64,000 nt of DNA from Hydrocarboniphaga daqingensis (GTDB lineage: Bacteria; Pseudomonadota; Gammaproteobacteria; Nevskiales; Nevskiaceae), in NCBI RefSeq assembly GCF_900129825.1, contig NZ_FQWZ01000004.1, forward strand, positions 379,354-443,353. The letters are read 5' to 3'. The notes beneath the pieces are model-generated. The model was not told the DNA's origin and ran no database searches. It was given only the letters and a program-made list of their open reading frames with translations. The position numbers were made by a program, and so were the translations under genes. The first letter of the stretch is position 1, and each line of letters starts with the position of its first letter. Positions 8,223 through 16,633 of this stretch are shown here, in pieces.

Positions 8223-9103
8223 GCAACGCCCCTCCGCTACATGCCCGGATCGAAGCGATGCTCGACGGCGAGTCGGCGTCGGACATCGAGTGCCGACAGA
8301 AGCTGATCGAGCGCTTGAAGCTCTGCGACGATGTCGTCACGGCGATCGTCGCACTCCAGACGATGGCGGACATGAGCTTCGCCGAAGCGGGCCTGCATCT
8401 GGGACATCTGCAACGCGAGGATATCGACTCGCCGACTCAGCGTCTTCCGACGCCGCTGGCTCGAGAGCATCGCGCCACGCCGGACCCGAGCCTGCGTCTA
8501 GGCCATGACCCGCATGACGGCCGCAGCGAGCAGATCCGGACGCTGCGTACCGAACTGTTGCTGCGCCACGAACATCGCGACCAAGCCAATATCATGGCCG
8601 TGCTCAGTCCGTGCGCCGCTGAAGGCCGCTCGCAGCTGGCCGCAGAGTTGGCGATCGCGTTCGCTCAGTTGGGTCGTCCGACGCTGCTGGTCGATGCCGA
8701 CCTTCGTCATCCGCGCCAGCATCGGCTGTTCGACGTCGTCGATACACGCGGACTGTCCCAGGCCTTGTCGCTCGGGCAGCCCCCTGCGATGCAGCCGATC
8801 GCTGGATTGCCGTCGCTGAGCTTGCTGACGGCCGGCCCTTTGCCACCGAACCCGCTGGAGCTGCTGTCGGATCGTACTTTCGAAGCGCTGGTAGGGCAGT
8901 GGCGCGAGCGCTACGAGTTCGTCATCGTCGATACGCCTGCCGTAGGTCGCTATGCGGACGGTCTGGCCGTGGCGACCATCATCGGGCGCGTGCTGTCGCT
9001 GAGCCGTGCCGGCCACACGTCGTATCGCGATACGCGGGACATGCTGCGCCGCTTGGCTGCGACGCAATCTCGGCTGCTGGGTGCCGTGATCAACCGCTTT
9101 TGA
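8219..9103 (+). CDS. BY-kinase-like ATPase (CpsD/EpsG-like) with Arg in Walker A
   Basis: 294 residues starting at the ATGA overlap with the chain-length gene. The N-terminal about 100 residues are helical, and a P-loop ATPase domain of the CpsD/CapB type follows. The Walker A region reads SPCAAEGRSQLAAELA, with Arg where BY-kinases normally have Lys. Walker A' (LLVDADLRHPRQHRLF) and Walker B (FVIVDTPAV) are intact. From memory, EpsG-type kinases of methylotroph-like EPS loci also carry GRS here, so this may be a subfamily trait. There is no tyrosine-rich C-terminal tail, so autophosphorylation of the classical kind is doubtful. Role: ATPase partner of the chain-length protein. Confidence 0.85.
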   Translation: MSNAPPLHARIEAMLDGESASDIECRQKLIERLKLCDDVVTAIVALQTMADMSFAEAGLHLGHLQREDIDSPTQRLPTPLAREHRATPDPSLRLGHDPHDGRSEQIRTLRTELLLRHEHRDQANIMAVLSPCAAEGRSQLAAELAIAFAQLGRPTLLVDADLRHPRQHRLFDVVDTRGLSQALSLGQPPAMQPIAGLPSLSLLTAGPLPPNPLELLSDRTFEALVGQWRERYEFVIVDTPAVGRYADGLAVATIIGRVLSLSRAGHTSYRDTRDMLRRLAATQSRLLGAVINRF

Positions 9104-9175
9104 TCCGATGCCTCGTGCCCTGAAGATGATCGGCATGCAGGTGTCGGACTGGTCCACGCTGATGGCCACTCGACG

Positions 9176-10621
9176 ATGAGCCGTATCGCGCCAGCATTTG
9201 CTCGTGCTGCCTCACGGCGGGTTGCGGCTGTGGCCACGCCGGTGCCGGCGCTGCCGCAACCGATGTCGCGCGATCGCTACGCGCCCGTTACGGCATCGAT
9301 GCTCGCGGTGCTGGTGCTGCTGATGATCGTCCCTGAAGGATTCGATTACCGGGCGCTGGCGGATGGCGATGCGCCTTCGGTCGGAACCACCGGCAGCCGC
9401 CTGTTGTGGTTGACGCTGCTCGGCGCCGGCAGCCTGGCCATGCTGCTACGCCTGACCCCGCTACGTCGCATGGCGTCGCATCTGAACCTGGCGCTGCCGC
9501 TGTTCGTCCTGTTGGTAGCGACGAGTATCACCTGGTCCGACGACCCGCCAGTGACGGCGCGGCGCCTGATACGCTTGGTCACGATCCTGGTCTGCACATC
9601 GGCCGTGGTATTGGTCGGATGGCATCCGCGGCGCTTCCAGGCGCTGTTGCGTCCACTGCTGACCGGCGTGCTGATCGCATCGCTGATCTTTGGTCTGGCG
9701 TGGCCGTCACTGGCGATACACCCGGATACCGACGGCGTGCTGATGAATGCCTGGCACGGCTTGGCCAATCACAAAAACGGCTTGGGCGACATCGCCAGCA
9801 TCGCGCTGATTTTGTGGATGCATGCGCTGCTGTCGGGTGAGCGCCGCTGGTCACACTTCGCCGTTGGCAGCGGAATCGCGCTGGCGTGCCTGCTGTTGTC
9901 GCGAAGCTCGACCTCGATGGTCGCAACGGCGTTCACGTTGCTGATGATGACGCTGCTGCTACGTACGCCGCCGTCGCTGCGTATCTACTTGCCGTATCTG
10001 GTGGCGGCATTCGTTGCAGCGCTACTGACGTATTCGCTGGCCGTGCTCGATCTGGTGCCGGGGCTGGGCCTGTTACTGAAGCCGCTGACGATGATCACCG
10101 GCAAGGACCTCAGCTTTACCGGGCGCACCGAAATCTGGGAAATCGTCACCGAGCACATTGCGCGGAGTCCGTGGCACGGCAGCGGCTATGGCGCTTACTG
10201 GACCGGTGTGCACGAGGGTACGCCATCCTACGAGCTGGTGACACGGCTCGGCTTCTACCCGGCATCGGCGCACAACGGCTATCTCGAAGTGCTGAACGAC
10301 CTCGGTATCGCCGGACTTCTGATACTGGCGGCCTATCTGCTGACCTTCGTTCGCCAAGCGCTGCGCCTGCTGGCCTACGATCGCACGCAGGCCTGCTTAT
10401 ATCTGGCGCTGTTTCTGCAGCAAGCCATCGTCAATCTGTCCGAGAGCCGCTGGTTCAGTAGCCTCACGGTGGACTTCGTGATCATGACTTTGGCCACGGT
10501 ATCGATCGCCCGCGCGCTGCTCGATCAACGTTGGCAGCGGCGGCGCCGGTCTGCGATGACGGGCAACAGCGCTGCCGGCAGCCGATCGATGCCGGCGGAG
10601 GCTGTCCATGCCCCGCACTGA
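9176..10621 (+). CDS. O-antigen polymerase/ligase family membrane protein (Wzy_C)
   Basis: 481 residues with about ten or more hydrophobic segments. The Wzy_C/O-antigen ligase signature lies in a large loop near residues 310-375: FTGRTEIWEIV, then HGSGYGAYW, then SAHNGYLEVLNDLGIAGL. The His after SA and the Arg in GRTEIW are the residues this family conserves. The preceding gap is 72 bp and the ribosome site is weak, so the exact start is uncertain. In this locus it is the best candidate for the EPS polymerase (Wzy), since no other polymerase-like protein is present. Confidence 0.85.
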   Translation: MSRIAPAFARAASRRVAAVATPVPALPQPMSRDRYAPVTASMLAVLVLLMIVPEGFDYRALADGDAPSVGTTGSRLLWLTLLGAGSLAMLLRLTPLRRMASHLNLALPLFVLLVATSITWSDDPPVTARRLIRLVTILVCTSAVVLVGWHPRRFQALLRPLLTGVLIASLIFGLAWPSLAIHPDTDGVLMNAWHGLANHKNGLGDIASIALILWMHALLSGERRWSHFAVGSGIALACLLLSRSSTSMVATAFTLLMMTLLLRTPPSLRIYLPYLVAAFVAALLTYSLAVLDLVPGLGLLLKPLTMITGKDLSFTGRTEIWEIVTEHIARSPWHGSGYGAYWTGVHEGTPSYELVTRLGFYPASAHNGYLEVLNDLGIAGLLILAAYLLTFVRQALRLLAYDRTQACLYLALFLQQAIVNLSESRWFSSLTVDFVIMTLATVSIARALLDQRWQRRRRSAMTGNSAAGSRSMPAEAVHAPH

Positions 10622-11756
10622 GCCACGACCGATGTCGCGCGGCCAGGTGATCGCCGACACGGCGCCGATTGCGTCGCTCGACGGCATTCGCGCGCTGGCC
10701 GTATTACTTGTCGTCTTTGCCCATAGCGGGCTGGAACGGATCGTCCCCGGCGGGCTCGGCGTGACGGTGTTCTTCGTGCTCAGTGGATTTCTGATCACCA
10801 CGTTGATGCAGCGCGAATATGCCGCGCGTGGCGCCCTGCAGTTGGGGGCATTCTATTTGCGTCGCCTGCTGCGTCTGATGCCGCCGCTGCTGGTGGTGGT
10901 GGCGCTGGCGGCAATGCTGTCGTCACTGACGTGGATCGACGGCCGCTTCTCCACGCAAGGCCTGCTGTCGCTACTTTTTTACCTGGGGAACTACCAGGTG
11001 ATCTTCGCGGACTTCGGCGGCATGCCGGCCGGTATCGGCGTGGTTTGGTCGCTCGCGGTCGAAGAGCACTTCTACCTGCTGTATCCGCCGCTTGCCGTCG
11101 TGCTGCTGGGCACGCAGCAGCGACGTACTGTGGTACTCGTGCTGCTGTCGCTGTGCCTGCTGGTACTGGGCTGGCGCTGCGTGCTGTATGCGCTGGGCGC
11201 GTCGCAGGCTTATTTATCGATGGCCACCGACACACGTGCCGACGCGATTCTGGTCGGCTGCCTGATGGCGTTCTGGTCCAATCCCGCGACGACGGCACCA
11301 CCACCCCGCAACGACCGCCGTGACCGGGCCATGGCCTTCGCTTGTGTGTCCTTGCTGCTGCTGACGCTGATGGTACGCAACGATGCGTTTCGTCAGACGC
11401 TGCGCTACAGCCTGCAGAGCCTGGCGATCGCGCCGCTGATTCACTTGGCGGTGGCACGCGCCACACAGGCGCCGTACCGAATGTTGTCGGCGCGTCCGCT
11501 GGTCTACCTCGGCGGCGTGTCGTACACGATCTACCTGTCGCATCAGATGATTCTTGACGGCCTGCACGCGCAATGGCCGACGCTGGCCTGGGCGCCCCGT
11601 CTGGGCCTGGGCTTGATACTCACGCTGGCGCTGGCCGAGCTGATGCGTCGCGCGGTGGAAGCGCCTTGCGCCGAGCTGCGCCGTCAACTGCACCGCCGCG
11701 CGGTATTGCCCACGGCCGCCGCAGCGGATGCCGGAGAGGCCGCATCGACACGCTGA
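10608..11756 (+). CDS. acyltransferase 3 family protein (OafA/YrhL-like)
   Basis: 382 residues with about ten membrane helices. The family hallmarks are SLDGIRALAVLLVVFAHSG (containing the catalytic-type His), FFVLSGFLIT and WSLAVEEHFYLLYPP, as in PF01757 sugar O-acyltransferases. The start ATG has GGCGGAGG six bases upstream and overlaps the polymerase gene by 14 bp. Role: probably transfers acetyl or a similar short acyl group to a sugar of the EPS repeat unit. The short C-terminal tail carries no SGNH esterase domain. Confidence 0.9.
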   Translation: MPRTEPRPMSRGQVIADTAPIASLDGIRALAVLLVVFAHSGLERIVPGGLGVTVFFVLSGFLITTLMQREYAARGALQLGAFYLRRLLRLMPPLLVVVALAAMLSSLTWIDGRFSTQGLLSLLFYLGNYQVIFADFGGMPAGIGVVWSLAVEEHFYLLYPPLAVVLLGTQQRRTVVLVLLSLCLLVLGWRCVLYALGASQAYLSMATDTRADAILVGCLMAFWSNPATTAPPPRNDRRDRAMAFACVSLLLLTLMVRNDAFRQTLRYSLQSLAIAPLIHLAVARATQAPYRMLSARPLVYLGGVSYTIYLSHQMILDGLHAQWPTLAWAPRLGLGLILTLALAELMRRAVEAPCAELRRQLHRRAVLPTAAAADAGEAASTR

Positions 11757-13180
11757 TCGCCAGCAGTCATGACGTATCGCCCGACAAGGCGCTGGCGTCG
11801 ATCCGCGCGTTTGACGGCCCGCTGCTGATGGACCTCGACGAAACGCTGTACCTGCGCAGCAGCACCGAAGACTTCATCGACTGCGCTTATCCGGCTGTCG
11901 TAGCGGCCGTGCTGATGCAGGGGCTCGACTGGATCAAGCCTTGGCGCTGGAGCGGCGGTGAGGCCACGCGCGATGTCTGGCGCGTGCGGCTGATCCTTCT
12001 GGTGTTCCCCTGGACCTTGCTGCGCTGGCGCTATCGGCTGCCTGTGCTGCTGCACGCCTATACCAATGTGCCGCTGGCCGATTTGATTCGTCGGCATCGC
12101 GCGATGACCGTGATCGTGACGATGGGCTTTCGCTGCATTGTGACCCCGCTGATCGTCAGGCTACAGCTCGGCCAGAGCCGGATCGTGGCCGTCCGTGTGT
12201 CGACCTGCCGTGATCGCCTACGGGGCAAGTTGGACTTGGCACGTGATGCCGTTGGCGCGTCCACGGTACGCCGGAGTCTGGTGTTGACCGATTCGCTCGA
12301 CGACCTGGCGCTGCTGGACGCCTGCCGTGTGCCGTTGCGCACGCGTTGGCCAGCGGCGCGCTATCGCCAGGCACTGAGCGCCGTCTACCTGCCGGGTCGC
12401 TATCTGACACGTGTCAAACGCCCCGGTGAGCGTTACATCGTGCGCGGCATCCTGCAGGAGGATTTCGCGTTCTGGCTGTTGGCATCGGCCGGCGTGGCCC
12501 TTGTGCCTGTGATGCACTCGCTCGGCCTGCTGCTGTTGCTGATGTCGTTCTGGACGGTCTACGAAAGTGGTTATGTCGACAACGACCGCATCGCGGCGCG
12601 CTACGAGGCGCAGCCCAAGCTCAGTGCCACGTTCGCGACATCGACCGTGCCGACCCCGGCTTTACAGCCCTGGTTGTGGGCGGCGGCGCTTGCGGTGGCC
12701 GCGCTGGCGCTGCTGCGTTGGCCGGCACGTGCCCAGGCGGCGGATCTCGTCGTCTGGATGTTGTTGTTGGTCGCCACCCGGGTCTGGTTTGCGTTGTACA
12801 ACCGGCTCGACAAGGCCAGCCGCATCTGGCTGTTTCCTGGCCTGCAACTGGCGCGCGCGGCGGCCTTCGTTGTGCTGGTACCGATCGTGCCGATCGCATC
12901 GGCTGCGCTGGGTGCCCACGTTCTGGCCAAGTGGTTGCCGTACTACGTCTACCGCCTTGGAGTCAGCGGCTGGCCCGAGACCCGTGTTTGCCTGACGCGC
13001 CTGCTGTTCTTCGTGGTGTTGGCAACACTGCTGGGTCTGAGCCTGGGCTGGGCTCACACGATCAACACCACGTCGGCGGCGCTATTGGCGTGGAACCTGT
13101 ACCGCGCACGCGACGAGTTGCGCGCGACGCTGCGGTCAGCACACCGCATCGACCGATATCCGACGGAGCCGCCCGCATGA
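11753..13180 (+). CDS. HAD-like / UbiA-like prenyltransferase fusion protein
   Basis: About 475 residues. The N-terminal half has the HAD motif I DLDET within LLMDLDETLYL (near residue 28) and a later LTDSLDDLALLDACR that resembles HAD motif IV. The C-terminal half (about 240-470) is a multi-helix membrane domain of the UbiA type, related to decaprenyl-phosphate phosphoribosyltransferases. The usual NDxxDxxxD signature is replaced by ESGYVDNDRIAARYE. The open frame runs back to 11573 inside the acyltransferase. No ATG lies upstream of motif I in the free part, and CTG 11753 forms a CTGA overlap with GGAGAGG upstream. The start is therefore tentative. Role: probably forms and dephosphorylates a polyprenyl-linked sugar phosphate. 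Confidence 0.7.
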   Translation: MIASSHDVSPDKALASIRAFDGPLLMDLDETLYLRSSTEDFIDCAYPAVVAAVLMQGLDWIKPWRWSGGEATRDVWRVRLILLVFPWTLLRWRYRLPVLLHAYTNVPLADLIRRHRAMTVIVTMGFRCIVTPLIVRLQLGQSRIVAVRVSTCRDRLRGKLDLARDAVGASTVRRSLVLTDSLDDLALLDACRVPLRTRWPAARYRQALSAVYLPGRYLTRVKRPGERYIVRGILQEDFAFWLLASAGVALVPVMHSLGLLLLLMSFWTVYESGYVDNDRIAARYEAQPKLSATFATSTVPTPALQPWLWAAALAVAALALLRWPARAQAADLVVWMLLLVATRVWFALYNRLDKASRIWLFPGLQLARAAAFVVLVPIVPIASAALGAHVLAKWLPYYVYRLGVSGWPETRVCLTRLLFFVVLATLLGLSLGWAHTINTTSAALLAWNLYRARDELRATLRSAHRIDRYPTEPPA

Positions 13181-14088
13181 ACATCAGTGTCTGCATTGCC
13201 ACTTACCGGCGTCCGGATCGGTTACGCGCTCTGCTTGGCGACCTGTTGTTGCAGCAGCGGCTGCCGCAGGAAGTGATCGTCGTCGATAACGACGTACTAC
13301 GCAGCGCGCAAATCGTCGTCGATGACGTGTGCGCCGCCGGTGATCTGCCGTTCGTACTGCGCTACGCGGTCGAAGCTCGGAAAAACATCGCAGTATCACG
13401 CAACACCAGCGTGGCACTGGCCGGCGGTGACTGGCTGGCGTTCATCGACGACGACGAGCGGGCTCCAGTGCACTGGCTCGATACGCTGGCGATCAGCGCT
13501 CAGCGCTTCTCTGCCGACGGCGTCCTCGGGCCGGTGCAGCCGCTGCTGCCGGCTTCGGCTCCCGCTTGGTTGCATCGTGGGCAGTTCTATCACTGGCCGC
13601 GAATGAAGACCGGGGGCATCGTGCCGCCGAACCGCTTGCGCTTCGGCAACGTGATGCTGCGTGCCACGACGCTGCGCACACAGAGCCCGGTGTTCGATCC
13701 GGCCTACGGGCTCACCGGTGGTGAAGATGGCGACCTGCTGGCGCGGCTCGCGCTTGGCGGTGCGCAGCTGATCTGGTGCGATGAGGCGATGGTCAGCGAA
13801 CCGGTCGAGCCCGCGCGCCAGTCGCTGCGCTGGTTGTTGCTTCGCTCGATGCGGGGCGGCCAGGACTTTGCGCGTCACAAGCTGGCCGGGCGCTACGGTC
13901 CGATCGGGTCGGCGCGCCGCGCCCGGCTGCTGGGTCGAGCGCTGACGCAGATGATGATGGCCGGCCTGCTGGCGCTGCTGTGTCTGCCGATCGGCTTTCA
14001 CTTGGCGGCGCACTGGTTGACCAAGGCCGCCGCCAACCTCGGCAAGCTGTCGGCATTCGCCGGTTGGCATTACCGGGAGTACGCATGA
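13177..14088 (+). CDS. family 2 glycosyltransferase
   Basis: 303 residues starting at an ATGA overlap. GT-A fold features are MNISVCIATYRRPDRL at the N-terminus, IVVDND near 33, AFIDDDERAP near 88 (the metal-binding DxD region) and GGEDGDLLARL near 180. A hydrophobic segment near 250-280 could anchor the protein to the membrane. It sits in the EPS operon between the HAD-UbiA fusion and a second glycosyltransferase, so it likely adds one sugar to the lipid-linked repeat unit. The sugar donor cannot be read from the sequence. Confidence 0.88.
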   Translation: MNISVCIATYRRPDRLRALLGDLLLQQRLPQEVIVVDNDVLRSAQIVVDDVCAAGDLPFVLRYAVEARKNIAVSRNTSVALAGGDWLAFIDDDERAPVHWLDTLAISAQRFSADGVLGPVQPLLPASAPAWLHRGQFYHWPRMKTGGIVPPNRLRFGNVMLRATTLRTQSPVFDPAYGLTGGEDGDLLARLALGGAQLIWCDEAMVSEPVEPARQSLRWLLLRSMRGGQDFARHKLAGRYGPIGSARRARLLGRALTQMMMAGLLALLCLPIGFHLAAHWLTKAAANLGKLSAFAGWHYREYA

Positions 14089-15284
14089 GCCCAGCGCTGC
14101 TGTCGATCGTGCTGACCGCATTGCTGCTCTGTGTGGCGGCACCGGCACTGGCCGCCTGTGCTTACCTGTTGTGTCTGACATTGTGGTCGGCTCGCTTGCC
14201 CGCATTGCGCCACACGCGCACCGTGCCGCGCTTCGACATCGTCGTGCCGGCGCATGACGAGGCGGCCGTAATCGGCCGCTGCCTCGCCAGCCTCCATCGG
14301 CTCGACTGGCCGGCGCAGCGCCTGCAGCTGATCGTGTTGGCCGACAACTGCAACGACGCGACCGCGGCTGTGGCGCGCGGCTGTGGCGTGCGGGTCATCG
14401 TCCGCGATGATCAGGGGCAGCAGGGCAAGGGGTATGCGCTACAGCGTGCGTTCAATGACAGCTTGGCGGCATCCTGGGCCGACGCGGTGGTGATCGTCGA
14501 CGCCGACACTCAGGTGTCGGCCGATCTGCTGCAGGGTTTCGCTGCCGCGATGGACCGCGGCGCCGGTGTCGGTCAGGCGCGCTACGGCGTGCTCAATGCG
14601 GCAGAGTCTTGGCGTACCGGCTTGATGGCGATTGCCCACGGTGCATTCCACGACTTGCGTTCGCAGGCGCGCGAGCGTCTGCGTCTGTCTTGCGGTATCC
14701 GGGGCAACGGCTGGTTCGTCACGCATGATGTATTGCGGCAGGTTCCGTACGCCGCGTTGTCGCTGACCGAGGATCTGGAGTACGGCATCACGCTGGGCTT
14801 GGCAGGTCATCGCGTGCATTACGTGGCCGCCGCGCGCGTCGATGCCGTGATGGAAAGCAGCGAGGCCGTCGCGCGGCGCCAGCGTCAGCGCTGGGAGGAT
14901 GGGCGGCTGGCGCTGATGACGTCACAGGTAGGCCCACTACTGCGCGCCGCCGTGGTTCGGCGCTCGGCGGTTTGCCTGGATCTGGCGCTCGACTTGTTGG
15001 TGCTGCCCTTGTCCTATGTGGCCTGCAACCTGCTGCTGCTGGCGGTGCTGGCGGCGGTCGCGTCGATCTGGGTTCCAGCTCTGATGGTGTGGTGCGCGGT
15101 GGCTGCGGGCGGTGCGGCGGTGCTGGTGGTCTACGTTCTGCGCGGCTGGCAGCTCAGCGGTCGCGGCGCGGCCGGGCTGCTCGATCTGATCCGCGCACCG
15201 TGGTTCGTGTTGTGGAAGCTGCTGACGCTGCTGCGCCCGCACGACCGACGACGCTGGACGCCGACGCGTCGACGCGACTCGTGA
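14085..15284 (+). CDS. membrane family 2 glycosyltransferase (processive-type motifs)
   Basis: 399 residues. There is an N-terminal membrane helix (about 5-35) and a GT2 domain with FDIVVPAHDEAAVIG, IVDADTQVS (DxD) and SLTEDLEYG (TED). RQRQRWEDGR resembles the QxxRW motif of cellulose- and hyaluronan-synthase-like enzymes. Several C-terminal helices follow (about 305-350). The ATG overlaps the preceding stop (ATGA). Despite the QxxRW-like motif I would not call it the EPS polymerase, because a Wzy-type protein is present upstream. It most likely works on the repeat unit at the inner membrane. Confidence 0.87.
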   Translation: MSPALLSIVLTALLLCVAAPALAACAYLLCLTLWSARLPALRHTRTVPRFDIVVPAHDEAAVIGRCLASLHRLDWPAQRLQLIVLADNCNDATAAVARGCGVRVIVRDDQGQQGKGYALQRAFNDSLAASWADAVVIVDADTQVSADLLQGFAAAMDRGAGVGQARYGVLNAAESWRTGLMAIAHGAFHDLRSQARERLRLSCGIRGNGWFVTHDVLRQVPYAALSLTEDLEYGITLGLAGHRVHYVAAARVDAVMESSEAVARRQRQRWEDGRLALMTSQVGPLLRAAVVRRSAVCLDLALDLLVLPLSYVACNLLLLAVLAAVASIWVPALMVWCAVAAGGAAVLVVYVLRGWQLSGRGAAGLLDLIRAPWFVLWKLLTLLRPHDRRRWTPTRRRDS

Positions 15285-16600
15285 TGCGATCACATCCACG
15301 CTTGGCGTTCGCACGGCTGTTCAGCAGCGCGCTGCTGAGTCAAGCCTTGCTGTCGCTGACCAGCCTCGGCGTCGGCTTGCTGCTGATCCGTCACACCGAC
15401 GACCTCGAGTATGGTCGCTACATCCTGGCGACCGGCGCGATCATGCTGATGGCGTCGCTACAGAATGCATTCATCGTCCCGGCGATGGTCAGCCGCATCG
15501 TGCAAAGGAGCGCGGCTGAGTGCGGTGATCTGATCGGCGGCTTGTACCGCGAGCAGCGGGTTCTGGTTCTGATCGGCGCCGGGTTGTCTCTGCTGCTCTG
15601 CGTGGCGCTGGCCGTATGCAACGTCGTCGACGGCCGCACGCTGATGCTGCTGACCGCCAGCGTGCTGGCGATCGTTGCCGCGTTGCGGCGCGAGTACTTC
15701 CGCACTGTGCTACTGGCATACCGGGACGCCCACACGGTGCTGCGCGGCGACCTGTTCTATGCACTGGCGCTATCGGCCGGCGTCCTGCTGGCGCTGGTCA
15801 GTCCGATGCCGGGTACCACGGCGGTGATTGCGCTTGGCATCGCCGCCGCGCTGTCGTCAGGTCAGTTGTCGCGCTTGCTGCGACAGGGTCATGCATGGAA
15901 TCAGCGCGGCGCCCCGGGCATCCTGCGCCAGATCGCGCCGCTGGCGGCGTGGTCGACGGCTGGCGCCGGTATCCACTGGACATTCAGCCAAGGCTATACC
16001 GTGCTGGTGGCGGCGATGCTCGATGTCCGCGCGATTGCGGCGATCGCGGCGACGCGGCTGCTCGCGATGCCGGTGAATCTGTTGTCGTCCGGGATTGGGT
16101 CTCTGATGCTGCCGCTGGTCGCGCGCTGGATGCTGCAGCTTGGGGTGCCGGCTGTTTTCCGCCGGCTAATCTGGTGCGCGCTCGGGGTCGGTCTGGCGGC
16201 AGTCGCGTACTTTTCCTTGCTGTGGGTGCTGCGTGATCTGGTGTTCGAGCATCTGCTGCACAAGCGCTTCGCCCAGCGCGACCTGCTGCTGATGTTGTGG
16301 TCCGCAACATTCGTGACGATGGCGGTCCACCAGCAGCTGATCTATCTATTGGTCGCACGACAGTGCTTTCGTCAACTCACGGCGCTGGCGCTGATCAGTG
16401 CCGTTGCCGCGACCGGTGCAAGTTATGCCGCGATTCTGCGCTTTGGCGGCGCGGGCGCGCCGCTCGGCATTCTGGTCGGCGAATCGATCACCGCGCTGGG
16501 CGTGCTGATGCTGTGCCTGGGGCAGCTGCGCCCGGCTCGGGCAGCCTCGGCCACGGTGGCGCCTGGTACGGATCTGCCGGCGAGCGTCACCGTGCGATGA
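15284..16600 (+). CDS. polysaccharide flippase (Wzx/MATE-like)
   Basis: 438 residues with about 12 membrane helices and few charged loops, as in Wzx/oligosaccharide flippases. The start lies in GTGATG: either GTG 15281 (a GTGA overlap) or ATG 15284. The frame is open upstream inside the preceding gene, but translation there makes no sense. With export, polymerase and chain-length proteins in the same operon it completes a Wzx/Wzy-type pathway. The assignment rests on topology and context, since this family is poorly conserved in sequence. Confidence 0.8.
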   Translation: MRSHPRLAFARLFSSALLSQALLSLTSLGVGLLLIRHTDDLEYGRYILATGAIMLMASLQNAFIVPAMVSRIVQRSAAECGDLIGGLYREQRVLVLIGAGLSLLLCVALAVCNVVDGRTLMLLTASVLAIVAALRREYFRTVLLAYRDAHTVLRGDLFYALALSAGVLLALVSPMPGTTAVIALGIAAALSSGQLSRLLRQGHAWNQRGAPGILRQIAPLAAWSTAGAGIHWTFSQGYTVLVAAMLDVRAIAAIAATRLLAMPVNLLSSGIGSLMLPLVARWMLQLGVPAVFRRLIWCALGVGLAAVAYFSLLWVLRDLVFEHLLHKRFAQRDLLLMLWSATFVTMAVHQQLIYLLVARQCFRQLTALALISAVAATGASYAAILRFGGAGAPLGILVGESITALGVLMLCLGQLRPARAASATVAPGTDLPASVTVR

Positions 16601-16633
16601 GCATCGTCTTGACATGATTGCGAAAGGAAACCG

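Noticed and set aside
14085-15284. Cellulose/hyaluronan-type synthase as the EPS polymerase
   Set aside because: It has DxD, TED and QxxRW-like motifs, but too few membrane helices for a secreting synthase, and Wzx and Wzy homologues are present.
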